A DNA stretch of 64,000 nt from Pseudomonadota bacterium (GCA_036339585.1 JAYZAS010000019.1:1-64000), one strand, 5' to 3'; counted from the stretch's first letter, positions 8,917-18,718 are shown. The notes: generated from the sequence alone by a model not told the origin. Made by a program: numbers and translations.

Positions 8917-10017
8917 ATGTTGAAGGTGACCAGTGCCCGAGTTCATATCATACCCGTAAATCACCGCGGCAATTGGGTGCTAGTAGAGATCGAGAGCGCC
9001 AATCACCACAGGGGCTGGGGGGAAGCATCGGATAGCAAAAATGACAGAGCTTGCATTGAAGAAATTAAGCGCTACATCGAAAATTTAAAAGATAAAGATA
9101 TCGATCCCATTGCTGCGGCTGATTCATTAATACATGGCGTGCCAAATAAGCGCTTTTTGCGAACAGCACCGAGCGCAGTGGCACAAGCTCTATATGATCT
9201 TTCTTGTCGCAACGAAGGGATCTCTGTAGCCGATAAGCTTTCGCAAGGGCATAAGGTGCCAAACACTGTTAAATTCTACTGTAACATTAATCGAAAAAGT
9301 GCCAGTCGGGCACCTGCCAGTATCGCGGCTGCAGGTTGTGAAGCATTAAAGGCAGGTTGCACCAACATAAAAATAGCACCATTCGACGAAGTCTCTCCAC
9401 AAAATAATCCAACTGAGGTGAAAAATCTTCTAGGACCCGGCGTTGCGAGATTACGGGCCCTTCGCGATGCCGTTGGACCCCAAACACAACTGATGATTGA
9501 TTGTCATTGGCGTTTTACAAAAGAAACAGCACCAATGCTTGCCGCAATTTGTAATGATCTAGAAATTACATGGATCGAAGATCCTCTCGACATCTGGGAT
9601 AAGTCTACATGTGATGAGCTGCGAAACATTACAGGCGGACGCATTTGTGGCGGCGAGAATTTTTATACTTTCAACGAATTAGAAAACCTAGCAAGATCAG
9701 GTTGCATTGATGTTCTGATTGCTGACGTAAAATTTACCGGGGGCCCCGGGAAATTGGATGAGGTTTGCAAAATGGCTGCCACTCATGGCCTCACATTTGC
9801 TCCACACAATCCATCTGGCCCTATTTGTACTGCGGCAAGTGCCCAAGTCACCGCCGCCAACCACAATGCTGAAATACTTGAATATGCCTTTGGCGAAGTT
9901 CCTTGGCGACTGGCATTCGCAAAAGGAGAGTATCTGTTGGGTACTGAAATTGCTGTAAAGGGACCTGGGCTAGGAATCGACATCGATTTTTATTCTCAGG
10001 GGAAACCGGCAGACTAG
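8917..10017 (+). CDS. Enolase superfamily enzyme (mandelate racemase group, acid-sugar dehydratase-like)
   Basis: A 366-residue member of the enolase superfamily, whose members abstract the proton next to a carboxylate. Metal ligands are D195 (MIDCHW), E221 (WIEDPLD) and E247 (GGENFY). The Asp-His dyad is D270 (IADVKF) and H297 in FAPHNPSGP, a loop of the H-x-P-x-GP type seen in acid-sugar dehydratases such as galactonate dehydratase. With the ATG at 8917 these positions carry the same numbers as in Pseudomonas putida mandelate racemase, supporting that start over the one at 8863. The usual KxK motif reads K152-I-A, so the second lysine is lost; His-dependent dehydration is more likely than racemisation. 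The substrate is unknown. Confidence 0.85.
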   Translation: MLKVTSARVHIIPVNHRGNWVLVEIESANHHRGWGEASDSKNDRACIEEIKRYIENLKDKDIDPIAAADSLIHGVPNKRFLRTAPSAVAQALYDLSCRNEGISVADKLSQGHKVPNTVKFYCNINRKSASRAPASIAAAGCEALKAGCTNIKIAPFDEVSPQNNPTEVKNLLGPGVARLRALRDAVGPQTQLMIDCHWRFTKETAPMLAAICNDLEITWIEDPLDIWDKSTCDELRNITGGRICGGENFYTFNELENLARSGCIDVLIADVKFTGGPGKLDEVCKMAATHGLTFAPHNPSGPICTAASAQVTAANHNAEILEYAFGEVPWRLAFAKGEYLLGTEIAVKGPGLGIDIDFYSQGKPAD

Positions 10018-10044
10018 ACGATTCCTGATATTCTTTGCTAGACA

Positions 10045-10057
10045 ATAACCTGAGGTT
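10045..10057. promoter_or_regulatory. Palindrome upstream of the dioxygenase gene, possible operator
   Basis: TAACCTGAGGTTA has six-base arms around one central base. It lies in the 157-base gap between the enolase-like gene and the TauD-type gene, 118 bases before the latter's start. The shape suits a dimeric regulator, but no regulator gene lies nearby and no second copy was noticed. Confidence 0.25.
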
Positions 10058-10174
10058 AATAGTGCAAGTTTTGGCGATAAGAAAAGTTCTTATTCCAAAA
10101 AAACGTCAAAGTTACTTTAGGGGCTTGTGCTGTTTTGCATTTACTCACTCTAATATTTATAGGGGCAAAAGTTT

Positions 10175-11032
10175 ATGACTATGTCAATCAAACCTCTTCG
10201 CAACGGATTTGCGTCAGAAGTTACCGGACTAGATCTGCGTGTTAACCAAGAAGAAGAAATAAGAGCCGCTCTTTACCAAGCCTTCGCGGAACGCTCCGTC
10301 TTGGTAATAAGGAACCAAAAATTGGAACCCCCGGAGTTTCTAGATTGTTCGCGCATATTTGGTAATCCGATGATGCAAACCTTAGAACAGTTCCGCATTC
10401 CGGACTGCCCACTTGTTGGTTTCATCTCGAGTCGGGACAAAGGTTCAAATGGTAAAGTAATAACGAGGGGCAGCAACTGGCACACCGATCATTCGCATAC
10501 AATCCAGCCTCCAAAAGCTACTATGCTCCATGCCATTACCCTACCTAACCACGGAGGCGATACCCAATTTTGCTCTATGCACCTCATGTATGACGCGCTA
10601 TCCGAAAAATTGAAAAAGCAAATTGATAGGATACACTGTCTACACATATGGATGAGTCGTCGGTGTCCACGCCCTATGGCTCCAGCGGAGGAGGGCTTTG
10701 ATCCACGTGTTTGGCACCCGTTAGTTCGAGTGAACCCAGATACAAATCGAAAAGCAATCTACATCAACACGGCTAGAATAGATGACTTCCAAGGCATTGA
10801 TATGGAGGATGGATTTGAACTTCTCGATGAATTCATGAAAATGGCCGATCAAGCAGAGTTTGAATATCGGCATAAATGGGAAGACGGTGATATCGTTATT
10901 TGGGATAATCGTTCAGTCTTACACCAGGCCAATGGCGATTATGGTGACGAATATCGTCACCTGTATCGTATCATAATCGAAGGAGAGCCGGTGTTAAATG
11001 CAAATGGCGAACAGATGGAATCAGCGGCATGA
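10175..11032 (+). CDS. TauD/TfdA-family Fe(II)/2-oxoglutarate dioxygenase
   Basis: A 285-residue non-haem iron dioxygenase coupling 2-oxoglutarate decarboxylation to substrate hydroxylation. The iron triad is H103-x-D105 (NWHTDHS) and H250 (SVLHQANGDY); R261 and R265 fit the 2-oxoglutarate carboxylate site, and T130 in GGDTQF is the conserved co-substrate contact. Length and order match TauD and TfdA. The last bases overlap the next gene's start in ATGA, so the two are translationally coupled and probably act in one pathway. The substrate (taurine, an aryloxyacetate or another acid) cannot be told; no sulfonate transport genes are adjacent. Confidence 0.9.
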   Translation: MTMSIKPLRNGFASEVTGLDLRVNQEEEIRAALYQAFAERSVLVIRNQKLEPPEFLDCSRIFGNPMMQTLEQFRIPDCPLVGFISSRDKGSNGKVITRGSNWHTDHSHTIQPPKATMLHAITLPNHGGDTQFCSMHLMYDALSEKLKKQIDRIHCLHIWMSRRCPRPMAPAEEGFDPRVWHPLVRVNPDTNRKAIYINTARIDDFQGIDMEDGFELLDEFMKMADQAEFEYRHKWEDGDIVIWDNRSVLHQANGDYGDEYRHLYRIIIEGEPVLNANGEQMESAA

Positions 11033-12015
11033 CCCGGCACAAGATTGCCATTTTAGACGTATGGGCCGAAGCTGTACGAGATCAAACTCGCGCTGTTGCA
11101 CCAGAAAATTTCGAGTTACACTTCGCCGAAAGCTACGATGAAGATCATCAAATTGAGATAGCTCAAATATGCGATTTCATTGTTTGTGGAACTGCACCGA
11201 TTTCCCGACGTTTGTTGGATGCGGCACCCAACGTTAAATTTATCCAGAAATGGGGCATAGGTTTTGATAAAGTGGACCTTGACGCCATACGTGACCACGG
11301 TCTTGGCCTTTGCAATACAGCCGGAGCGAATAGTTCAGTTGTCGCAGAACATACAGTCTTATTGATTCTGGCGGTTTATCGCCACCTCCTTGAAATTGAC
11401 GCAAGATTAAGGAATGGGGAATGGTTAGATATCAAAATCATGCTAAGAAATAATGCGTTGCAGATGCGCGGGAAAACCATCGGAATTTTGGGGTTCGGGA
11501 ATATTGGGCGGTCAGTAGCACAACGATTGATCGGTTTTGAAACAAATGTAATCTACAATGACATAACACGAGCAACCGAGGAAATAGAACGTAAATTTCA
11601 AGCAAGCTATGTCAGCTTGGAACACCTTTTTAAGAAATCTGACATATTAACAATACATACGCCTTTGGATGAATCGACGCGCAACATAGTTGACGCCAAC
11701 GCTATCAACCAAATGAAAGATACAGCAATTATCATTAATTGTGCTCGAGGTGGTGTATTGAATGAAAAGGCACTTTTTAACGCGATTAAGGCAGGACGTA
11801 TTCGCGGGGCCGGAATTGACGTTTGGGAGCCTGAACCTACCGAGCCTGAAAACCCACTCTTTTCATTAGATAAGGTTGTTGTTACGCCGCATGCAGCCGG
11901 ATCAGCATTCGATAACGTCGGCAATGTTTCCAAACACTGTTTTAAAAATATTCAGCTATTTTTGGATGGTAAAGCATTGCCGGAGGCCGACGTCATCATT
12001 CCGATACCAGCGTGA
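11029..12015 (+). CDS. D-isomer-specific 2-hydroxyacid dehydrogenase
   Basis: A 328-residue NAD(P)-dependent dehydrogenase that interconverts a 2-hydroxy acid and a 2-oxo acid. The Rossmann motif GILGFGNIG ends at residue 160; the substrate arginine R240 (NCARGGVLNE), E267 (GIDVWEPEP) and catalytic H288 (TPHAAGS) form the usual triad. It resembles phosphoglycerate dehydrogenase-like enzymes without the C-terminal ACT domain, so a catabolic or glyoxylate/hydroxypyruvate reductase role is more likely than serine synthesis. It overlaps the dioxygenase gene by four bases. Its downstream neighbour, a CoA-transferase, is a pseudogene. Confidence 0.9.
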   Translation: MTRHKIAILDVWAEAVRDQTRAVAPENFELHFAESYDEDHQIEIAQICDFIVCGTAPISRRLLDAAPNVKFIQKWGIGFDKVDLDAIRDHGLGLCNTAGANSSVVAEHTVLLILAVYRHLLEIDARLRNGEWLDIKIMLRNNALQMRGKTIGILGFGNIGRSVAQRLIGFETNVIYNDITRATEEIERKFQASYVSLEHLFKKSDILTIHTPLDESTRNIVDANAINQMKDTAIIINCARGGVLNEKALFNAIKAGRIRGAGIDVWEPEPTEPENPLFSLDKVVVTPHAAGSAFDNVGNVSKHCFKNIQLFLDGKALPEADVIIPIPA

Positions 12016-12120
12016 ATCCCTTGTGCTCCTTAAGGGGCCAAAGAATGAGCAACAACAGCAAAAAATAGGCAAATTAAATAAATACTCGTTGAAACGCAAT
12101 CGGGGGGCGCTTAATCTACG

Positions 12121-12549
12121 TTCGAACGGATGTGTGATGCACTAGAGGTTCCCGACCTTGTTAAAGACCCACGTTTTTTAGACAATATGAAAAGAATTTA
12201 GCACGCCATAGAGTTAGACGAGGCATTGCAGACTGCAATCTCAAAATTCGACCGAGACCGATTAATCCAACTCTTCGGCCAGTCTGATGCAGCCGCCGCG
12301 CCTTGTCATAATATCGCAGAATTTTTTTAAAGTCCTCATTTTGCTGCTCGCGAGAAAATTATATCAATCCAAGATGCCGAACTAGGAGGACCAATAAGAA
12401 TGCAAAATGTAGTCGGAAAACTATCCAAGAATCCAGGTGCAGTACGGCATGCGGGGCCCAAGCTTGGATCGAGTAATGCCGATATATTGATTAACCGGTT
12501 AGGCTTTAATAGAGAGGACCTCGAACGAGAGGGATATAATTTTGATTGA
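12121..12549 (+). pseudogene. C-terminal remnant of a CaiB/BaiF (class III) CoA-transferase
   Basis: One frame of 143 codons, with stops at TAG (after DNMKRI) and TAA (after NIAEFF), reads like the end of a CaiB/BaiF CoA-transferase: FERMCDALEVPDLVKDPRF, then AAAAPCHNIAEF, LGGPIRMQNVV, GAVRHAGPKLG and a helix ending in TGA. Class III transferases move CoA between carboxylic acids. A possible relic of the original start lies at 12045 (ATG after AAGGGG, reading MSNNSKK then stop), with a trace similar to the family's NRxxxLxLD segment just before 12121. This suggests a large internal deletion. That upstream part is weak; the C-terminal match is strong. The gene follows the dehydrogenase and was probably once part of that operon. 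Confidence 0.85.
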
Positions 12550-12562
12550 AGGCGCGCTTACT

Positions 12563-13414
12563 TTATCCAGTCGTTGTTTTGATATCGTGTTCGACTTTCG
12601 TGTCATCGGAATTTAGAAAACCATCACATGCCTGTATCCGCGCTGCCTCAGCCTCCAAACGCCTACGAGTAAAAACTGCAAATGGAATTGTTGTGACATA
12701 AATACCAGCAACAATGCTAAGTGTAAGCCAAGGTTTTATAATGAGAGCAGCTACAACCAGTCCGCCACAAGCCAGCACTGGCAAAACGAAGCCATGTGGC
12801 ACTTTGAAACTTTTGAATGAATAAGTCGGCAAATGACTTACCATACAAATCCCTACTGTAACAATCCACACACCAACTATCCACTGTTCACCAACAAAAC
12901 TGTTGCCAAACTGAAATGTGAGTACCATGGGCAGTATGCACATGCATGCGCCCGCTGGGGCGGGCATTCCAATAAAATAGTTGTATGCATATGGGGGTAG
13001 TTCGGTGATGTTGAATCGTGCTAATCGTAAGGCACAACAGATCGTAAAAAATAAGCCTGCGACCCAGCCATAGTCGCCAATATCCTGCAATGCCCATAAG
13101 TAAACAACAAATGCTGGCGCCACCCCAAAGGCAATCACGTCTGATAATGAATCTAATTCAGCGCCAAACTTGCTTGCAGCTTTCAGAAGTCGAGCCATCC
13201 GTCCATCCAAAGCATCTAAGACAGCAGCAACTAATATAGCGGCAACTGCGTGCATCCACTCACTCATGATTGCAAAGCGCACCGCTGTTAACCCCGCTGC
13301 AAGCGCACAAACCGTAATAAAATTCGGCACCATCCTATTTATAGTTTGACCTTTTAGGCGAGGTATCCGACGAAAATGTCGTCGCCGGACCACCTTCTTA
13401 TGTTTTCGTGTCAT
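12563..13414 (-). CDS. pssA: CDP-diacylglycerol-serine O-phosphatidyltransferase
   Basis: Makes phosphatidylserine from CDP-diacylglycerol and serine in the inner membrane. The 283-residue protein has an Arg/Lys-rich N-terminus, several hydrophobic helices and the CDP-alcohol phosphotransferase signature D70-G71-x2-A74-R75-x8-G84-x3-D88-x3-D92, all key residues intact. It belongs to the integral-membrane type II PssA class. Its ATG shares one base with the stop of psd (TAATG-type junction), so the two steps of phosphatidylethanolamine synthesis are coupled. Confidence 0.95.
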   Translation of the reverse strand: MTRKHKKVVRRRHFRRIPRLKGQTINRMVPNFITVCALAAGLTAVRFAIMSEWMHAVAAILVAAVLDALDGRMARLLKAASKFGAELDSLSDVIAFGVAPAFVVYLWALQDIGDYGWVAGLFFTICCALRLARFNITELPPYAYNYFIGMPAPAGACMCILPMVLTFQFGNSFVGEQWIVGVWIVTVGICMVSHLPTYSFKSFKVPHGFVLPVLACGGLVVAALIIKPWLTLSIVAGIYVTTIPFAVFTRRRLEAEAARIQACDGFLNSDDTKVEHDIKTTTG

Positions 13415-14118
13415 TAATGTATTTTCCCTTCCCGGGCAGCTTCCGTATCTTGAAGGTCAGCTATTACGGTCTCCCCCGCAACAGCCCTTTGGCCCTCAAT
13501 AACAAGGATCCTTGACTTAGCCGGCACAAAGATATCAACACGACTTCCAAACCGAATCATACCTATTCGTTCACCAGGACTCATCGCTTGGCCCTCAGCT
13601 ACTTCGCAAAGGATGCGACGTGCAATAAGGCCGGCGATCTGAACGCACCCGATCTCCGTTCCATCAGCTGTTTTGAATAAGAGGCCGTGCCGTTCATTGT
13701 GCTCACTGGCCTTATCGAGACTGGCATCAAAAAATTTTCCTGGACGGTAACTCGAGCGTTCAATCGTTCCTGCAACGGGGGCTCGGTTCACATGAACATC
13801 AAATACATTCATAAAAATACTAATTCTGGTCCAAGGTCCTTCACCCATTGCTAACTCGGGCGGCGGTTTTATATCGACTATAGCCTGTACGACACCATCG
13901 GCAGGCGCGATCACCAGTCCGGCACCTAGCGGTGTTACTCGCTTAGGATCTCTAAAGAAAAAAACACACCATGTTGTCAGAATTATTCCAACAAATAAAA
14001 GCGGTGTCCAAAGCCACGTCATAAGTAGCGTCAGAATTGCGAATATTGCTACAAAAACCCGGCCTGCCTTATGGATGGGAAATAACACCGATTTTATAGT
14101 AGCCAGGTGTATACTCAT
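13414..14118 (-). CDS. psd: Phosphatidylserine decarboxylase proenzyme
   Basis: Decarboxylates phosphatidylserine to phosphatidylethanolamine. The 234-residue proenzyme has two hydrophobic N-terminal segments (about residues 20-55) and the motif RFGSRVDIF, where self-cleavage between G191 and S192 creates the pyruvoyl group. Conserved FMNVFDVHVNR lies at about 102-112. Length and motif place it in the short Psd class common in alphaproteobacteria. It lies directly upstream of pssA with a one-base overlap. Confidence 0.95.
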   Translation of the reverse strand: MSIHLATIKSVLFPIHKAGRVFVAIFAILTLLMTWLWTPLLFVGIILTTWCVFFFRDPKRVTPLGAGLVIAPADGVVQAIVDIKPPPELAMGEGPWTRISIFMNVFDVHVNRAPVAGTIERSSYRPGKFFDASLDKASEHNERHGLLFKTADGTEIGCVQIAGLIARRILCEVAEGQAMSPGERIGMIRFGSRVDIFVPAKSRILVIEGQRAVAGETVIADLQDTEAAREGKIH

Positions 14119-14250
14119 GGCTTAATCAAATCCTTCTATACAGCTCCCCAGAAAGGACGTCCCCGACGCCTGCTCTGATGCTGTGTAGTCATACCATCAA
14201 CGATGTTTTTGCAAAAACAGTAATAATAAAAAAAAGTACCAATTGGACAC

Positions 14251-15273
14251 CTAATTAACCTTGGGAATTTCCAAAATTTGACCCGGGAAAATTAGGTTTG
14301 GATCTAAAACCTTTTGCTTATTAGCCTTATAGATAATCGTGTACCGCGTGCCACCCCCCAGCTCACGCCGAGCTATACGCCAAAGGGAATTCCCCGGCTG
14401 TACTATCACGAACTCCTTTGTCGTGTTTTTTATCGGTTTTTCTACTTTTACAAACGGTACTTCGATACGCATTTTAACATCGTTTCCATAACATTGGTCA
14501 ACTCGAAGGTTGTGGGTACCTGGGGACAGCTTATCTTTAAGCCGAACTATCCACTCACCAGCATTGTTTACCTTACCCTCTCCCAAATTTTGGTTATCAG
14601 CGTAAATTTTAATCACGTGACCGATTTCGCCCGTACCAGCCATAATGGTATTTCCTTGATCATCATAATCAACTGATTTGAATATTAATTTTCTGTTTTG
14701 AACTGCTAACTCAGGTGCGTGTTTTTGTAAAATTCTCGCAGTGCCTTGCGGTTTACGCGGCAGAAGCACTACCAAGGGCTGTACTTTGCTATCTCTTTCT
14801 GGAACTTTCAAAACTACTACATGATCCGCGCTGACTTTTGCTCTACCATGCTGCTCGCTTTCAACTCTGAGCTCAGTATCACCCGGTGTTAGAGGCCGAT
14901 TAGGAACGAGCACCCATTCACCCTGCCTATTAGCAGTAACAATGCCAATCACCTGGCTGCTATTTGAAACAGTAACTTTTGCTCCTGGTAAGGCACGGCC
15001 AGCCAATACTGCAGATCCATCCTTTGCAATTCTTACTACATCAAATTGCGGCAGCACTACTTCTGCATTCATGGGATTTTCTTGTGGATCCGTTGCCACT
15101 AACTCCTTTATTGGAAGATTGACTGCAACCTTTTCATGCGAAGCATTATTCTCGACGTTCTCAACGGTGCTACCCGCCATAAAGCGAGAAAATGTATAGA
15201 TACTGCAAATCACCACAAAGATTATAACTGCGCCTGACCGTAATATGCCAAAATTAGAGAGAGGGCGTGTCAA
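14251..15273 (-). CDS. Membrane-anchored LysM protein with Ig-like repeats
   Basis: A 340-residue envelope protein. A single hydrophobic segment at about residues 12-32 anchors it, with the rest in the periplasm. Two beta-rich segments (about 75-155 and 200-275) contain GxxVTVSN and WxVxxxxPLxPGxxxL-type patterns of bacterial Ig-like or carboxypeptidase-regulatory domains. The C-terminus is one LysM domain (about 288-338; PGNSLWRIARRELG and LIFPGQILEIPK), which binds peptidoglycan. This architecture is widespread in alphaproteobacteria and its role is not well defined. It diverges from the LOG-family gene. Confidence 0.8.
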   Translation of the reverse strand: MTRPLSNFGILRSGAVIIFVVICSIYTFSRFMAGSTVENVENNASHEKVAVNLPIKELVATDPQENPMNAEVVLPQFDVVRIAKDGSAVLAGRALPGAKVTVSNSSQVIGIVTANRQGEWVLVPNRPLTPGDTELRVESEQHGRAKVSADHVVVLKVPERDSKVQPLVVLLPRKPQGTARILQKHAPELAVQNRKLIFKSVDYDDQGNTIMAGTGEIGHVIKIYADNQNLGEGKVNNAGEWIVRLKDKLSPGTHNLRVDQCYGNDVKMRIEVPFVKVEKPIKNTTKEFVIVQPGNSLWRIARRELGGGTRYTIIYKANKQKVLDPNLIFPGQILEIPKVN

Positions 15274-15416
15274 TTTATTACCTTTTCCAATAAATTATTA
15301 GTAACTCTTTGTGGTAATTTGTTTGTCTGCATATGTCCATGTATCCGATTTCTAGCAGGCAGATCGACTACCACTTGTTGGTAGCGAATAAAATAAAGGG
15401 GCAAGGGGAGTATAGC

Positions 15417-15974
15417 ATGATTGCAGTGGCAAATATTTGCATATTTTGTGGATCATCCAACGCAGTATCACAAGATTATCTTGATTATGCATCTAAGATG
15501 GGTCGCCTTTGCGCAAACGCCCGCATAACCGTCATTTATGGGGGTGGAAGCATTGGCCTGATGGGGGCTCTTGCTGATGGTGCAATGGGTGCTGGTGGCA
15601 CCGTAATTGGGGTGATACCAGATTTCCTCAACAAGAAGGACGTCGCCCACCCTGGCATCTCGGAAATGGTAATAACCTCAGACATACATCAACGAAAGGC
15701 AAAAATGGCAGAATTTGCCGATGCTTTCGTAGTATTACCAGGTAGCATTGGCACGCTCGAGGAAATGTTTGAAGTCATTGCATGGAAGCAACTAAAATGC
15801 TTTGACAAGCCTATAATATTAGCAAACGTAAATGATTATTGGGCTCCCGCCCTTGCTCTCCTGGACCATATGGTATGCGAGTCTTTCTTAAGCCAACAAC
15901 ACCGTAATTTGATACATGTTGTTGACCACATAGATGCTGTTTTACCCGCCCTTGGCGTTCGACCTGTCTCATAA
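15417..15974 (+). CDS. LOG-family protein (putative nucleoside 5'-monophosphate phosphoribohydrolase)
   Basis: A 185-residue Rossmann-like protein of the LOG/YvdD family, which releases a base from an AMP- or cytokinin-type nucleotide. The YGGGSIGLMG loop is present and the second motif reads PGSIGTLEE; most members have PGGxGTxEE, so one glycine is a serine. I chose the ATG at 15417 because AGGGGAG lies just upstream; an in-frame extension to 15333 has no such site. It is the only gene between two divergently or separately transcribed units. Confidence 0.88.
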   Translation: MIAVANICIFCGSSNAVSQDYLDYASKMGRLCANARITVIYGGGSIGLMGALADGAMGAGGTVIGVIPDFLNKKDVAHPGISEMVITSDIHQRKAKMAEFADAFVVLPGSIGTLEEMFEVIAWKQLKCFDKPIILANVNDYWAPALALLDHMVCESFLSQQHRNLIHVVDHIDAVLPALGVRPVS

Positions 15975-16088
15975 TGATAAATGGACTTTCAGCGCAACAC
16001 GGTGCTTGTCGAAAATAACTAGCCTGCTATTGTGCGAGCAAAATCATTCTAATGAGCTCTTATTTATACAATCACGGGGAATTTCGAC

Positions 16089-18329
16089 ATGGTGGACAAT
16101 AGTTCCGAACCAAATATAGTCTACACGAAAGTAGACGAAGCGCCAGAATTAGCGAGCGCGTCCTTTTTACCAATAATAAAGTCGTTTACGAAACCGGCAG
16201 GTATCACAGTAGGGCGACGTGATATTTCCCTCGCCGGCCGTATTCTCGCGAATTTTCCTGAAAATCTTACGGATGAACAAAAACAATCAGACGATTTGGG
16301 CATGCTGGGAGAAATGGTTGAAAATGCGGGAGCCAATGTCATTAAGCTACCTAATATTAGCGCCTCTATTCCACAATTACAGGCAGCCATACTCGAATTA
16401 CAGGAAAAAGGCTACGAGATACCCGATTATCCAGAAGATCCTAAGTCTACGGAACAGAGGGTAATCCAAGCGAAATACAACGTGGTGTTAGGTAGTGCTG
16501 TAAATCCTGTTTTGCGGCAAGGTAATTCCGATCGTCGCGCACCAAACGCAGTTAAAGCTTATGCAAAGAACAACCCTCACTCCATGGGCACTTGGGATAA
16601 GACGTCAAATACCGAAGTAACCTCGATGCCCGACGATGATTTTTTTGCAAATGAGGTTTCTACAACACTTGATTCAACACAAACAGGTATGGGCCGTATC
16701 GAATTTCAATCTACTGATGGCAATGTATCGATACTTAAAAGCGAAATCGTCTTTGAGCTCGGCGATGTTATAGATGCTACCGTTATGCGAGCCGCAAAGT
16801 TACGTTCGTTTCTTGAGCATGAAATTGCGGACGCAAAGAAGAAGGGCGTTTTGTTCTCGATGCATGTTAAAGCGACAATGATGAAAGTGTCTGACCCGAT
16901 AATATTCGGACACACCGTCGCTGCTTATTTCAAAGAAGCGTATGAAAAGCATTCTGATATTTTCCAAGAACTCGGGATTGATCCAAATAATGGCGTAGGC
17001 GACATAGCTTCGAAAATAAAAACACTTCCAATCGAAAAACAGAGAGAAATTGAGGAAGACCTGACGTCGTGTTACGAACAAAAAGCTGATTTGTATATGG
17101 TTAATTCTGATCGTGGGATTACGAATCTACATGTACCTAGCGATGTAATTATCGATGCCTCTATGCCGGCTTTGATACGTGCCGGGGGCAAAGGCTGGGA
17201 CGCAAATGGAAAACCAGTGGATACGAAGTGTGTTATACCAGACAGGAGCTATGCGGTCGTATACGACGAAACCATTAGTTTCTGTAAGGCAAATGGTGCC
17301 TTTGATCCAAAAACAATGGGTGCTATATCAAATGTCGGCTTAATGGCACAAAAGGCAGAGGAATATGGTTCGCATCCATTTACCTTTGAGGCGCCGGGAA
17401 AAGGCACCATCCGCATTTTGGATGGTAATAATAACGAACTACATTGCCACTCTGTTAGTACTGGCGATATTTGGCGCATGTGCCAAACCAAAGACGCTCC
17501 GATACGTGATTGGGTGAGCTTGGGTGTTAGACGTGCGCGCGCAACTGGAGTACCCGCAGTATTTTGGCTCAATCAAAACCGCGCTCATGACAACCAACTT
17601 ATCAAAAAAGTCGAACGTTATCTTTATGATCATGACACCACCGATCTTGATATCCTTATCAAATCACCACGAGAGGCGACTCGCTACTCTCTCGAACGCA
17701 TGAAAAATGGAGTTGATACAATTTCGGTGACCGGCAATGTATTACGAGACTATTTAACCGATTTGTTCCCAATCCTAGAACTCGGTACCAGTGCAAAAAT
17801 GCTATCAATAGTGCCACTAATGAACGGCGGTGGTTTATTCGAGACAGGCGCCGGTGGATCAGCTCCAAAACATGTTCAGCAACTTGCTGAGGAAGGTCAT
17901 TTGCGTTGGGATTCACTCGGTGAATTCGCAGCATTAGGAGCGTCCCTGGAACATTATGCTGGCTATGCAGAAAACCACGAAGCTAAAGTCTTGGCCGATT
18001 GCTTAGATAAGGCAATTGAACAGGTTTTAATAAATGGTAAATCGCCTGGTCGCAAGGTTGGTGAGCTTGATACCAGAGGAAGTCATTTTTATTTGGCTCT
18101 CTATTGGGCAAAAGCATTGGCAGCACAAAATGATAATTTAAACCTCAAGGAACACTTCAAAAATATCGCCGCTTCTCTCACCGCAAAAGAAAGCAAAATT
18201 TTAGAGGAACTGAACTCCGTCCAAGGGACAAAAGTGGATTTGGGGGGTTATTTTCTCACAGACCCGGCTAAAACTGCAGCTGCAATGCGCCCGAGCCATA
18301 CATTCAATGATATAATTGACGGTATGTAG
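16089..18329 (+). CDS. icd: NADP-dependent isocitrate dehydrogenase, monomeric type
   Basis: Converts isocitrate and NADP+ to 2-oxoglutarate, CO2 and NADPH in the TCA cycle. At 746 residues this is the monomeric class, unrelated in length to the dimeric Icd of E. coli. Recognisable blocks include [36 protein letters not shown] and [12 protein letters not shown]-like segments typical of the family. It stands alone, with its own upstream gap. The nearby alaS-recA pair recalls the recA-alaS-icd neighbourhood known in rhizobia, though there the icd type may differ. Confidence 0.95.
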   Translation: MVDNSSEPNIVYTKVDEAPELASASFLPIIKSFTKPAGITVGRRDISLAGRILANFPENLTDEQKQSDDLGMLGEMVENAGANVIKLPNISASIPQLQAAILELQEKGYEIPDYPEDPKSTEQRVIQAKYNVVLGSAVNPVLRQGNSDRRAPNAVKAYAKNNPHSMGTWDKTSNTEVTSMPDDDFFANEVSTTLDSTQTGMGRIEFQSTDGNVSILKSEIVFELGDVIDATVMRAAKLRSFLEHEIADAKKKGVLFSMHVKATMMKVSDPIIFGHTVAAYFKEAYEKHSDIFQELGIDPNNGVGDIASKIKTLPIEKQREIEEDLTSCYEQKADLYMVNSDRGITNLHVPSDVIIDASMPALIRAGGKGWDANGKPVDTKCVIPDRSYAVVYDETISFCKANGAFDPKTMGAISNVGLMAQKAEEYGSHPFTFEAPGKGTIRILDGNNNELHCHSVSTGDIWRMCQTKDAPIRDWVSLGVRRARATGVPAVFWLNQNRAHDNQLIKKVERYLYDHDTTDLDILIKSPREATRYSLERMKNGVDTISVTGNVLRDYLTDLFPILELGTSAKMLSIVPLMNGGGLFETGAGGSAPKHVQQLAEEGHLRWDSLGEFAALGASLEHYAGYAENHEAKVLADCLDKAIEQVLINGKSPGRKVGELDTRGSHFYLALYWAKALAAQNDNLNLKEHFKNIAASLTAKESKILEELNSVQGTKVDLGGYFLTDPAKTAAAMRPSHTFNDIIDGM

Positions 18330-18391
18330 GAAGGTTACTACAGCATCGGAAGTTGTATTACCGTGCGCTACGATCTTGAAAGCTGTCTCAA

Positions 18392-18718
18392 TCAGGGTGT
18401 TGGCGCGATGCATAAAAATGTCACGCGTGCTTTGGAAACCACTGGACATTCATTTAATACAAGGTCGTGCGAAAAAATCCTCACGTTCGCACCGGGAAGG
18501 AGACAATTCTTTTGTGCGAGTTTTTTTATTGTGCCCTCGTCCGTGTTATCTGCATTATAGCATATAGATACATATTTTTGGTCTTGCGCACGAGGGAGAT
18601 ATTGTGGGTCTTCAGTAACAAACGGCTGTCCTCCGACGTTCATTGTAGGTGTGCAACTAGTCAGCATGAGACAACTTCCGACTACCAAAATCAGCGCAAA
18701 TAACAGTTTAAAATGCAT
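18392..18718 (-). CDS. Small putative lipoprotein
   Basis: A 108-residue product whose signal peptide ends in a lipobox-like LTSC at about residues 19-22, so it is likely to be lipidated. I start it at the ATG at 18718; the frame extends seven codons further without support. The mature part has four further cysteines (SICYN, KNCLL, NECPV, FLCIA), an even number that could form two disulphides in the periplasm. I do not recognise a family. It follows the VWA gene by 17 bases and is probably the last gene of the alaS-moxR-VWA unit. Confidence 0.7.
   Translation of the reverse strand: MHFKLLFALILVVGSCLMLTSCTPTMNVGGQPFVTEDPQYLPRAQDQKYVSICYNADNTDEGTIKKLAQKNCLLPGANVRIFSHDLVLNECPVVSKARVTFLCIAPTP

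Noticed and set aside
14204-14219. 16-bp palindrome TGTTTTTGCAAAAACA between the LysM gene and psd
   Set aside because: AT-rich and without a proper stem-loop geometry or regulator nearby; it could be chance.
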